From positions 1,488,001-1,552,000 of the forward strand of contig NC_085849.1 of the NCBI RefSeq assembly GCF_020906515.1: 64,000 nt of DNA. The letters are read 5' to 3'. This stretch comes from Vanrija pseudolonga. Taxonomy: Eukaryota; Basidiomycota; Tremellomycetes; Trichosporonales; Trichosporonaceae. Positions 28,437-39,400 of this stretch are shown piece after piece. The position numbers and the translations under genes were made by a program. Within the stretch, counting starts at the first letter, position 1. Each line of letters starts with the position of its first letter. The notes under the pieces were generated by a model that did no database searches, was not told where the DNA came from, and saw only the letters and a list, made by a program, of their open reading frames with translations.

Positions 28437-30376
28437 ATGCCGCCCGCGCGTTACCTGCTTCGGCTCCTGCGGCCGTCGACGCCGGCACGGGTCCTGGGAT
28501 TGTTCCTTGTCCTCCTCTTCCTCGTCGCACCGTGGAGGTGGTCACGCCCAAAGCTTTCCCTCGACGAGCACGCACTTGCCCAGCTCGTCGACTCGCCGCG
28601 CGAGGACATTGTCAGGCTCTACGACGAGTCGCGGATATCAGAGTTTGAGCGACGCAGCTACGACCCAGAAACGGTTGCCTACGCGTTTGGAGTGCCGCCT
28701 TTCCTGCCCGACGGCAAGACCCAGTCTCTGGACCCAGGTCTTGACCAATACACTACTCGGTTGTTGAACTTTGTCGCGAGCCACCTTACCCAGGCGGACG
28801 GCAGGAGACAGATCGAGGACGAGCTCAACCGCGTGCTCGACACCCGCGAGCCCAAGACTGCCTCGTTCCCTCGCAACCTCTACTCGACAGACCACCTCGG
28901 CGAGGAGGGTGTGCCAGAGCTGTATCGGCTCTGGTTTGCCCTGCTGCCCGTTGCCCTGCCTCCTGTGCTTACTCAACTGCTTCCCAACGAAGAATGGGCG
29001 TACCCAGCCCGCAAGGGTGCGCAGTGGAAGGACTCGGTCGCCGATGATGGCCAGATCGAGGTCGCAGTGCCTCAATGGACTGGAAGCAGCATCGCAGACG
29101 GTCCTTGGGGTAAGCTTTGGAGCAAGCTCGCCGAGGGTGAAGGTGCTTCAGACGTATACAGGTGGGTCGCCGCCAAGGCGAGTGCTGGTGACTGACATTG
29201 CCAGGTACCTGGCCATCCTCGTCAACGGCGGATTGTTTGCCGACTCTGAGACAGCAGTAAGTCAAGGTGTCGTGTCTGCATGTGTCCATGTTGTCTGACA
29301 CCTGCATAGCCTGTCTCGCACCCCTACGTCTGGGGACTCGGTGCCAAGTCGATCCTCCACCCTGACCTGGAGGCCATCTCCGCCATCCTCAAGCTCCAAG
29401 AATCCAAGGCGAAAGAGGACCAGGGCTACCACGGACGTGTCTGGGAGCGCTCATACGACGCCGCCGACAGCTTTGACGGTCTGCTGGACAAGGAGGCTGC
29501 CGTGGCAAAGATCATTGCCGACATTGAGGGCAGGGGCTCCTCCTGGCGCAGCTGGTTGCCGGCTTACCCTGGAGAGCACCGGCGAGTGGCGCGAGCGGCG
29601 ATCCCTCAGCCTCAGGAAGTCATTGCACCAGACGCCGCCACCTCGATCCTATCGCCGGACATCAACATTGTTGTTGCGATCGAGTTTGACAACTCAATTG
29701 CCTTTGACTGGACGCATGTGCTGCAGTGGTCAATGGCGAGGTTCTCAAAGAGCTGGGGCCGTCCGGCGTCTGGCCGTGCGCTCCAGTTTAACCCGCGCAT
29801 CCTCGCCGCGAAGCCACACCACCCTATCCTCGTCGACACCCTGGCCACAGTGGTTGAGCTGTTAGAGGATACTTCTATCGAGAAGAAGAAGCCTGTGAGT
29901 GGCTCCGCGGCTGTCGAATCCGCTGTACATGCACGCTGACCCCTTCCTCCAGATCGACATCACTGGCGCAGGCCCCTACACCGATGCTGTCCTTCGCTAC
30001 CTCCTGGTGCGCTACGGTGTAACCCCTGACCAACTGCAAGGACTGCGAGGCTCAGTTCGCGTTGGTGACGTCTTGTAAGTGGACACAATTCTCCGGGACC
30101 TGGCCCGTCTGACCCCGTTACCACAGGATTCTGCAAGAACAAGCCTACAATGCTCCGGAGAGTGCCATGCGTGCGCTGCTCTCCCATGTTCAGCAGTTCT
30201 GGCCCATGCTGCCCGGCAGTGGTGTCGCCAAGGCTGTCAAGGGCTACAGCTTGTGGTACTGGGGCACTGGCTACGAGTCGTTCTGGAGCGGTGGCACTCA
30301 GGTCGTCTACTATGACCAGTTCCACACTGGGCGCAAGATTGCGCCCCCGCTCGATGTGGATCCGATGGTGGTATAG
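28437..30376 (+). CDS. GT32-like Golgi glycosyltransferase (Och1/Hoc family relative)
   Basis: Type II membrane protein of 577 aa predicted to act in the Golgi on glycans, related to the GT32 family that includes Och1/Hoc mannosyltransferases. Exons: 28437-29161, 29205-29256, 29310-29894, 29953-30074 and 30127-30376. A short basic cytosolic tail precedes a transmembrane anchor at residues 17-34 (ARVLGLFLVLLFLVAP). The sugar-nucleotide-binding segment is RYLAILVNGGLFADSET, where the family DxD is D255-S-E257, a conservative D-to-E change at the last position. The C-terminus carries ITGAGPYTDAVLRYLL and FHTGRKIAPP, both seen in this group. Linkage and donor cannot be assigned. Confidence 0.82.
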
Positions 30377-31040
30377 AGAGAGTGTGGCAGACTCGAGATC
30401 TTCTTCTGGGCATACGGACACACGATTAATGGGCATTATATTCATTTGTAGCATAACCAAGGCATAGCATTGTGAGGATGGTGGGTGGGCATAGAGGCGC
30501 GTCGGATTAGAACATTCAGGGTGTGGATGATTAGGGCTTGTCAATGGTTGCGGCCAGTGGTCATAATAGACCCAAAAGCTCCCGCCCAGCCACACGGAAT
30601 CAAACTCGAGTGCCACTTCGGGATTTCAAAACGCCGCAAAGTTTCGCAGATGGCGTACAGTGCACGACTTGGATGCTCAGTCTGGCGGGATGCAGGCTGG
30701 GTACGCAGGCTGGCCACAGGCTGGCCGTGTCCCTCCCGCCAGGCCAGCCTGCCACCCACCGTCCGTCCCACTGTCGCTCCCTCGCCGCTGCTCCTGCTGC
30801 TGCTGTCTCGTCGAGTTCGAGGTCACGTCTAGCTTTCCATCCCTCAAGTCCTCGACCAAAAAACCGTGCGTACACGACGACAGACGACAAGCCCACGACG
30901 ACGCCGTGCTGACCTCTGCTTTCTTGTCCTTGCCGCTGTGCCCGTTTCGCCCAATCTCGAATCCATCACATTTTCGACTTTTACCACCCCGTGCGCACTT
31001 CGAACACCTACACCAACCCGTCACCCACACACAGGCAGAA
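30377..31040. other. Intergenic region before RPL19
   Basis: About 660 bases. It contains a perfect 10-bp inverted repeat at 30717-30751 and a pyrimidine-rich leader. A GTGCGT donor near 30868 and a GGCAG acceptor just before the ATG may mark a leader intron, but I could not fix it. Confidence 0.5.
30717..30751. repeat. 10-bp perfect inverted repeat in the RPL19 upstream region
   Basis: CAGGCTGGCC (30717-30726) and GGCCAGCCTG (30742-30751) with a 15-base spacer. AGGCTGG also occurs twice just upstream (about 30693 and 30708). Confidence 0.5.
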
Positions 31041-31967
31041 ATGGTTAACCTCGCTATTCAGAAGCGTCTCGCTGCCTCCGTCGCCGGCGTTGGCAAGCGC
31101 AAGAGTGAGTAGCGCCGTGGACGAGCAGAGACCAGGCAGCAAGGACCAGGACCAGGAACTCGCGCGACAGAAGACAAGACTTGGGGCTCAAGTTTTGGAG
31201 TTTGGTGGCGAGGGTCTGAGGAGGGATGGGGACGAGGATGGGATGCGCGGGGAGCGCATACGACGAGCAGCAGAGAGGGGGAGAGAATGCGCGCGCTGTC
31301 CTGGTCTGGTCTCTGCGCCGTCAACACACATCGCGGCACCACTAACCCCCCTCCCAGTCTGGCTCGACCCCCAGGAGGCTGCCGAGATTGGCCAGGCCAA
31401 CTCGCGCTCGGGTGTCCGCAAGCTCCTCAAGGACGGTCACATCATTGTCAAGCCCACCGTCATCCACTCGCGCGCCCGCACTCGCGAGCACCTCGCCTCG
31501 AAGCGCCTTGGTCGTCACACTGGCGCCGGTAAGCGCAAGGGTACCGCCGAGGCCCGTATGCCCACCAAGGTCCAGTGGCTCCGTCGCATGCGTGTCCTCC
31601 GTCGCCTGCTCCGCAAGTACCGCGAGTCTGGCAAGATCGACAAGCACCTGTGGGTATTGGCGTTGACGGGTCCGACGCCGAGTGACTCGGCGAGCGACCC
31701 GGATCCGAAAAATGAACCACACCACTAACACACCCCAGCTACCACTCCCTCTACCTCAAGGCCAAGGGTAACACGTTCAAGAACAAGCGTGTCCTCATGG
31801 AGCACATCCACAAGGCCAAGGCCGAGAAGCTCCGCACCAAGCACCTCGCCGACCAGATGGAGGCCCGCCGTATCAAGAACAAGGCCATGCGCGAGCGCCG
31901 CGCCGCCCGCATCGCCGAGAAGCGCCAGGGCATCACCGAGGTCGAGTCGCACGAGGCGCAGCAGTAG
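31041..31967 (+). CDS. RPL19: 60S ribosomal protein L19 (eL19)
   Basis: Large-subunit protein with a long C-terminal helix that contacts the small subunit (bridge eB12). 194 aa, normal length, in three exons: 31041-31104, 31358-31649 and 31739-31967. The start [20 protein letters not shown], then [20 protein letters not shown], and [18 protein letters not shown] are diagnostic. The first intron is 253 nt, long for this genome like that of RPS7. The Arg/Lys-rich tail ends VESHEAQQ. Strong codon bias. Confidence 0.96.
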
Positions 31968-32367
31968 GTTTTGCGCGCGTCTCGCCTTGTAGGATAGTCA
32001 TGGATGGTCTCTCAGGCCTTGCACTGCGCGTTTGGGTGAAGTGGGGCAAGGGCAGAGGAAGAGGCAGAGGAGGTTGAAGGGAGTTCCGGGCGGGTGTCAG
32101 TCGCTGCAGCACAGCAGAAGGCGCGAGAATATGTTCTGTTTGTCGTGGTCGAGGCCAGCTGCTCTACCAGCATATCTGAACATCGAGAGATTGGAGTACA
32201 CGAGCGGGTGCCGATTAAAATTAGCAGAACTGGGAGTGGCCGAGTGGCACTTTGCAAGGTCGGGTGACTGACCCTCCTGTCCATGCCAACCAGCCCAACC
32301 CACCACACTCTCGCTGCACTCCTACTCCGCGATGCTAATATCTGCTGCATGCTCCCCTCTACCCCGC
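31968..32367. other. Convergent 3' region, RPL19 / NDUFAF5
   Basis: 400 bases between two facing 3' ends. A GA-rich stretch lies at about 32035-32080 (+ strand). No gene or clear terminator structure is seen. Confidence 0.6.
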
Positions 32368-33806
32368 CTACAAGATATCCTTGAGGTTAGTCTGCGCCGA
32401 CCCCCGGGCGAGCGGCTTGGGCTGGTTGGGCGACGGCTTCCAGCCGACGAAGAAGATGATCTGGAACGTAGCGGGGACGGATCCGTCGGGGTTGCCGTAG
32501 AGTTCTGGGTACGTTAGTAAACAGTACAGTCAAAGTGGCGCCGCGCCCGACGCACCCTTGTAGATCGCCTCGGCGGCCAGCAGGACGTCGCGCGACACGT
32601 GCGTCTTGCGGCCCAGAATCGCGTTCGACTCGCCCATGTCCCGCAGGTCCTGCATCAGCTCCCACATTGACGGATAGTTGATCGTCACGTCGTCCGTGTC
32701 GACGGTCGTGAGGGTGAAGCCTGCGCGGTTGAGGAGGGAGGGTGCGTCGGTCGTGTCTGGGGTGTGTCAGCTGGGCGAAGTCGTGGCTTGATCAGCCGAC
32801 TCACTGATCATGGGCGAGACGCGGTTCGCGATACCGCCGCGGCGCTCCTGTTCAGCGAGTTGGAGCGAGGTTCTGAGGTGTCAGTTACAACCTCGCGCTT
32901 CAAGGAAGCTCTAACTAACCGCAATTCAAACAGTGTGTCCCCACCCAGGACGGCGCCGATGAACACGCCGTCCGGTTTCAGCAGGTGCTTGATCTGCGTA
33001 AAGGCACCTGTTGGGTGAGCATTGCAAAGAAGAATTTACCCACCAACAATGTCGCCGATCCAGTGCAGACCACCAGAGGAGACGACACAGTCGACCTTAT
33101 CCCGCAGAGCGTCGAGGCGGGGGTCGGCGAGGAAGCTCGACACCGTGGTCTGGATGCGTTCGGGCGGGTCTGGCGGTCAGCTGGACGATTCCCGTTTTAC
33201 GCAGCAGACATACATGCAAACGTCTCGTCCGCGTCGCGGTTCAGCGCGCCGCCTGTTGTCAGCTAAGACCAGCGACACGGTAGCTCACCACTCTGCTCGA
33301 CCATGATCCACTTCCGCTTCGCATGTCCCAGCACGCCGGCGCCCTCAGTGGACGGGTGGAGCTCGTCGCCCAGCACGTCCTGCAGCATGCGAGTCAGCTG
33401 GCCCGCGTGTGCCGAGAGGTCGACAATGGTCGCGGGGGGGACCTTGAGGTCCTGCGCGTCGTGTCAGCTGGTGATCCATACCATCGTTCGTTCACCAGCT
33501 CACCTCGACTCGCTCGACAATGCGGTCGGCCACCTCGTCGCGCAGGTAATCGAGAACCTCGGGCCCCTCGACCTCGCCCGCGTCGACGGCCTCGGCGATG
33601 CGCGCGACCGCGCGGTCGCGCTGCGCCGCCTTAGCGCTCTCGTCGAACACGTCGTACGCCGTCGTCGGGGGCGGGGTGTGCGGCGAGAGGGTGGCGTAGG
33701 TGCGGGGGGCACGCACGGCCGCGGCGCGGAAGGCGGGAAACGCCGTCGTTCTCGTCGTCGCTAGCGTTCGCCGCGCTGCTGCTGTTACTCCTCTTGCGAG
33801 CGACAT
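32368..33806 (-). CDS. NDUFAF5: NDUFAF5-like complex I assembly protein, mitochondrial
   Basis: Member of the methyltransferase-fold family that hydroxylates an arginine of the complex I subunit NDUFS7 during early assembly in the matrix. 374 aa in eight exons: 33806-33504, 33451-33289, 33252-33214, 33169-33044, 33007-32920, 32872-32805, 32756-32556 and 32504-32368; total divisible by three. A long Arg/Ala/Thr leader is the mitochondrial presequence. Family marks are the [14 protein letters not shown] start of the mature part, [50 protein letters not shown] and [18 protein letters not shown]. The SAM-motif position reads [11 protein letters not shown], lacking the GxGxG glycines. Presence of this gene implies that the organism has complex I. 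Confidence 0.9.
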
Positions 33807-34022
33807 TGTTTTGATGGACCTGAAGGACTGTCGGAGGAAGGTCTCGAAATCGTCCCCTTGTCATGACGACCTCCACCAGGTGACTGATGCTACCAGGCCA
33901 TTTTCCACGTCATTCCTTATCACTGGCCCGAACCCTCCCTCCTCCGCGCCGTCCCGACCTGCATCCAATCGAACAGGCCGCATTCAACGTAGACAGCGTC
34001 AACCACCACTCCTCGAGCAACA
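33807..34022. promoter_or_regulatory. 216-bp bidirectional promoter, NDUFAF5 / QCR10
   Basis: The two ATGs lie 216 bases apart on opposite strands, so the two respiratory-chain genes must share this promoter. It has no TATA element. Both gene products act in mitochondrial complexes (I and III). Confidence 0.7.
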
Positions 34023-34756
34023 ATGACCGCTTTCAACCTCAAGGTCGTGCCCCAGCCCGTGAGTCGGATAGCGGCAGGTGTGCGCGGCGCCCAGGGTACC
34101 GAGTTGGCCGGCAGCTCGGCGCTCGGCGTGGCGACCACAGGGCCGCCCGGGAGATGTCGCCGGGCATCACACACCCCGGACCGCTGCTCGCTGCACACCT
34201 GCCTATTACTGCATTACTTGACCATGCTGACCCCCACAGCACCTCGGCCGCTTCTCCGCTGCGTGCGTTGTCCGCTGTTCCCGTTTGGCGAATTCGTGCT
34301 GACCCAGTGTGTCCGTTACCTGCGTGTGCCGCGCTCCTCGCTTCCCGTGACCCCGACCTCGACCTGCGACTCGATCCCCCTCCACCTACGACGACGCGAT
34401 CCTCTTGCCCCGTCTAACTGCGCCGCTCGGCCTTCTCACTCCACGACCGTTTGCCCCACAGCTTCTTCCGCCCCTTCGGCACCTCGCTCATCGGCTGGGG
34501 TATCGGCACCAGCGCCGCTGTTGCCCTCTTCATGGGCTCGGTCCCCATCTTCCAGAAGGACGTCCTCCGGAAGTTCCCCCTTGTGCGTGGTGTTTGGGAC
34601 GGGCCGAGACGCAATGGAGTACTGACGCTGGCCTTCCTTGATTCTGCACACAGCTCGACAAGTACTTTGCCGGTGAGTGGCTGCGAGGAGTGGAAACCAG
34701 GTGCACCCGCTCACACCCCCGCAGACAACACCCCCGACTCGGACAAGCCCTTCTAG
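34023..34756 (+). CDS. QCR10: Cytochrome bc1 complex subunit 10
   Basis: Small one-helix subunit at the periphery of complex III in the inner mitochondrial membrane. 76 aa, against 77 in Saccharomyces, spread over five exons: 34023-34058, 34240-34262 (23 nt), 34462-34582, 34654-34672 (19 nt) and 34725-34756. The first two introns (181 and 199 nt) exceed the coding exons. The spliced product runs PQPHLGRFSAAFFRPFG, then a transmembrane segment LIGWGIGTSAAVALFMGSV, then LRKFPLLDKYFADNTPDSDK. The ending resembles the yeast tail (IPLLGPTLEDHTPPEDKP from memory), which fixes the identity and the two tiny exons. Too fragmented for simple ORF calling, so easily missed. Confidence 0.88.
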
Positions 34757-36362
34757 ATGCCTAAAACGTCTGCAATGCATACGCGTGAACACGAGTGTGG
34801 CGAGTCTGGTTACCGGCGACAGGGAGGGAGAGGGAGGCGTGGGAACGAACGAGGCAGGGAAGGAGCGGCGTCGATTCCTTCCTCGTCGCCAGCCGGGGTC
34901 GCGACTCACCGCGCGAGGCGCTACGCGTCCAGCCGGCGACGCGGTCAGGAATGTAGCTGTTCTCAGCCTCACTAACGGTGTCCATGTGTTTGTTTGCGCC
35001 AGGGCAAGCCGTGGCATGTGGGGGATGGTCGTGTGTGCGAGGTAAGGGATGCCGGTCACAAGGCGGCCCGAAATGCCAGGCAGCGAGGGTCCGGCCCGTT
35101 AAGCATGACCACCTAAGCGTGCGTGAGTGCGTGCACGCAGCTGCTGCTGCGGATGCGAAAGAGGGGTGCAGCATGTAGATCTTCCCACTCATGTAGGTTG
35201 GTGGGAGGGGATGACGTGAGAAGTCAATCCAAGCGAGGAGGGCGATGGATGTGATTCCCAGCCAGCTGCTGCTGCCACACGTTGCCGAGGGCCTGCCGAA
35301 GGCCGAGAGCCGCCAAGTAGTCTAGAGCTGTATGCACACGCCAGTTTCGACGCCCAGCAGGAATCTCGGGGTACTGGGACAAGCAAGCTACGCTGTACGT
35401 GCCGGTGACTGGCCAGACGGAGTTCAGTTCGGCCGTATGGGCGGGGATGGTTGAGTCTGACCGACCACATGCCGCCTGCGTGCTCGTAGTCATTCACCAC
35501 GACAAGACGCCTCCAAACTGTAATATACCGCGCGCTGGCTGCGCTCCAACGCGCCGTGCCGCGCCGGAGCAATGCTGCGGACACGGCGCGCTTTGCCAAG
35601 AACCAAGGGCTGACTGAATAGACGGACAGGGCTGTGAGTGAGCCACACTGGTGCCTCGTTGATTCCCACAACCAGTTATTATGGCGAGTGGGGCGTATGT
35701 AAACGGACGTTTAAATGAAAAATGGGCCAGTAATAATAGACAAAGGGGGAGCCATTAGGTTGTCGACGTTGCCGGCAGCAGCAGCAGCAGCGATCAAGCT
35801 CCAAGTAAGGTTGCAGCCGCGTATCATCATCATCCATCTGGACCCCTCCCCCCTTTGCCCCTCCCCTCCCCTCACACCAGGTTACGTATCACTTGTGCCA
35901 TCTCGGTTGTCGACCTCGTCTTCCTCTCTCTCCCTCCCCTGCAGCATCCCACTCGCGTCGCCCTCGTCAACGTCGCCGCGTCGCCGGCGTAGACACACGC
36001 ACAGAGACAAGGTCACACCGACGAACCCCTAACCCCCGAGACTCCACCCTTCCCTGCGCACTACACTCCTCCCAGCCGTTCGATCTCGATCCAACGCCCT
36101 CGGCACGCCGACTCGTCCATCGTCAGTCCACCAACAGCTGGTGCTATCCATACCCATCGATCTTGTCTTGCTCCATCTCACTACTCTCGACGAGATCGCA
36201 TTCATCGCCAGCGGCCGGCACATATCATAGGCGGTGCCCACTGCCTCCCCCTCCCCCTCCCTCTGGCAGCGCCGGCCGACTCCCAACCCCACCACCACCG
36301 ACACCGCACTTGACCGACCATTGCCGCGCGCACACCGGACGCCGCCCACCCATGCACCTGCA
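34757..36362. other. Long upstream region of the SSK2-type kinase gene
   Basis: About 1.6 kb. Bases about 35770-36300 form a pyrimidine-rich, G-poor tract that is probably leader, including CCCCTCCCC runs at 35840-35870. A short upstream ORF overlaps the kinase start and is listed separately. No other gene is supported. Confidence 0.55.
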
Positions 36363-36405
36363 ATGGCGGACCGCTCATCCCCGCTGGCAAACCAGCTGCC
36401 CATAG
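36352..36405 (+). other. Upstream ORF overlapping the SSK2 start codon
   Basis: ATG at 36352 opens a 17-codon frame (MHLQWRTAHP...) ending in TAG at 36403-36405, past the main ATG at 36363 and in another frame. Ribosomes starting here would bypass the kinase start. Confidence 0.6.
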
Positions 36406-39400
36406 CCGGCGAGCCGTCGTCGTCGGCGTCGTCATCGACAAGTAAGCCGCGCCGAAAGGTGCGCATGTTTGCTGCGCCCAGTCCCGAGTCTAGCACACAC
36501 GACGAGCTCCCCAAGGAGCCACCAACAGGCGATGACCGTGCGTACTGCCTTAATCTTGGCTTGATCGTTCTTGGCACCGCAGTATTAGCAACTCACACTT
36601 TACAGAACCCTCATCATCAGGCCACATGCGGTCCTCGTCCTACTCGGGCCAACCTACGAACCCCCCGTCACGTATCCCCTCTCTCACTTCCTCTGCCCCA
36701 AAACTAAACCGCTCGGCGACGTACACTCGCGGTGCGGCCTCAGCCAATGCGGCGCCTCCACCGACACCGGGGCTGAGCGAGTACGAGCAGTGGAAGATCA
36801 AGTATGCTGGAGGCGGCAGCGGCCAGCATCAGCGTACCAGCAGCTTGAGACGCAAGCCGGCCCTCCGCGACCCGTACGCCCGGTTAGATAATGACGACGC
36901 CGGGTACTCGCGCGGCGTGGACGACTGGCATTCCGACTACGACGACGACGATGACCTGGACCGACCAACGCCAGTGAAGGCGCTTGTGGCCGACGCGGTG
37001 CGTTACGCGACGGGCAAGGGAGACGGACAGCTGCCAACGCCGTCCGGTGTCGTTGGTGTGGGTGTGGGACAGCCCAAGTCCCTCATTCTCACGTCGCCGC
37101 CCCCAGACGCTGCCGGGCCTGAAACGGCCGAAGGGAAGGAAAGATTGGAATGGCAGAGCATGCTCGCTAGTGTCCTAGGTGGCGACATTCTACGTGGCGA
37201 GAGCTCGCGTATCGGTGTCGAACGCCCTTCCAGCGAGTCGTTCCGCAAGGCTCTCAGCCAGAGCTTGTGGTGGCAGATTCGTGCACGCTTGCGCAACCGT
37301 TCGGAAGAAGAGGAGAAGCGGATCGTCCAGGCAAGGCGAAACAAGATTGTCGACACGGTGCTCGAGGAGATCGACAAGTTCACCTTTGACGAGACTAGCA
37401 ATGTCAGCCCCATCGACCAAGTCGCGTACATTCTCGAGAAGCTCGCGATCGTCGAGTCGCTGTATCCCCACCAGGCCGCGCTCCGCCAGGACAAGCCGCT
37501 GTATGACTCCGAGTCTTTCCAGGCTCGGATCGACGCGCTGTCTGCGTGGTATTCGGTGGTCGTCCAGTTGAAAGCACAGTTGCTCATCCTCCAGAAGTGG
37601 ACCGGTACCGACGACCTCGATATCACCCGCCCCAACACCACCAAGGAGAAGGCACTCGTCGGCAAGTCTCGATACCACCCATTGGATAGTAAGGGCCTGG
37701 CGCAGGCACAAAACGACCTCGCTGCGGATGACTCAACATTCGTAGACCGTATCCTCAAGGAGGACTCGCTGAGAAGGACGTTTGAGAAGCGTGTCTTCGT
37801 TCACCAGATCGCATTGATACAGAACGCCAAACAGACGGTCATTTCTTACTCTCCAGTCTTCGCCGATCTCAAGATCCCAACATTCCAATACGAGCTCGAG
37901 CGTATCATCAGCTTCCCTGGCAGACTCATTATCGAAGCCCTCAAGACGCGTCTGAGCGCGGCAGAGAGGCTCTCAGACCCCGACCTTATCATCATCGACG
38001 ACATGGCAGAAAGCCTGCGAACATCAGTGGCGCTCGCCATTTTCATCCGAAGGCAGTACGAGGAGATTGTCGCCCCGGATCCAGAGCGTCGCTGGGTGAT
38101 CCCAGAATGCTTCCCGCCTGCCTACAACCAGGTCCTGCTCAACAGCATTGAAATGTTCTTCAAGCTCCTTCACTGGAAGCTCAAGAACAAGAGCAAGAGC
38201 ATCAACCTCCGCCAGACCGATATCCTCGAGGTCGAGTGGCCCTTCCTTTATGATGCGGCCGAGGCTATTGAGGGTGCAGACCTCATCGTCGCCGAGAGCT
38301 TGTGCGTCCTCACCAACAAGCTCATCATCCGAGTCATCAACTACTTCGAGACTTCGTTGAGGGTGCCTGTCCGAATCGACGCGACCAACGGCACCAACCC
38401 GAAGGCTGTCACTACGCCGGATCACAAAGGAAGAGATCGCGCACCAGAGCCAATGACCACGGAAGAAATGGTTGTCTTCTTCACCAAACTGCTCGACTCT
38501 ATCAGGATGAGATATCGCAAGCTGCAGCGTTTTGCCCGTCGCCTCCAACAGAGATTCCACAACTCGGCCGAATACATCTTCGAGGACGATGACACAGAGC
38601 TCCTCATCCACCAGCTGCACGAGTCTGGCCACTTCCTGGTCTACACAAGCTTGTACGAGGAGCAAGGCACCTACATCTTTGCCGATGGCTCGCTGTGGGA
38701 CCGCCCAGAAGACGTCAAGCAGTTACTCTTCCGTGTCTTTGCAAACCACCTGCCCGGCACGTACATGAGGCGGATCAACGACACTCTTGGCGAGCAGAGG
38801 GGTAGCGAGTACGACGACGAGGAAGATGAGGACGACGCTCAATATCTCCTCCTGATCTCACCCCGCCAGAACTTTGCTTGGACCGGTGCCGTCATGACTC
38901 TCGATGTCGGCAAGGGAGTCAACCTCGGCCTTGAGGACAGCCGCATCCGCCTGGTTGCCGACGGTCCGACTGGCCGCCTCGCATACTGCAAGGCGTTCTT
39001 CATGCGCTCGTTCATCGACCCAGAAACAGAGGTGGCTACCCTGCAGCCACTCTGCATCGTCGAGCAGCAGGCACATCTGCCCAAGGTCAACCACGAGCTC
39101 AAGAGGATCTCCAGATCCGCCCACCGTCTATCCGAGTACATCATCGAGTCGGCCACGCTTGTGCGGAGGACGCTACGCGGGGACCCTGGCACGCAAGACC
39201 TGATCGAAAACTGGTACCTGTTTGCCAGTGATCACGGTCACAGAGCTGCGGTATACATGGACCACTTGGCATGGGCAAGATTCAGCCGATTGCTCATGAG
39301 ACTGGCCATTGGCTGGGTGAGCTTCATCTGTGACGACTGTGACCCCACCGATCGCAAGACGTTCCGTTGGACTGTCAACGCGCTTGAGTATGCCATGCTC

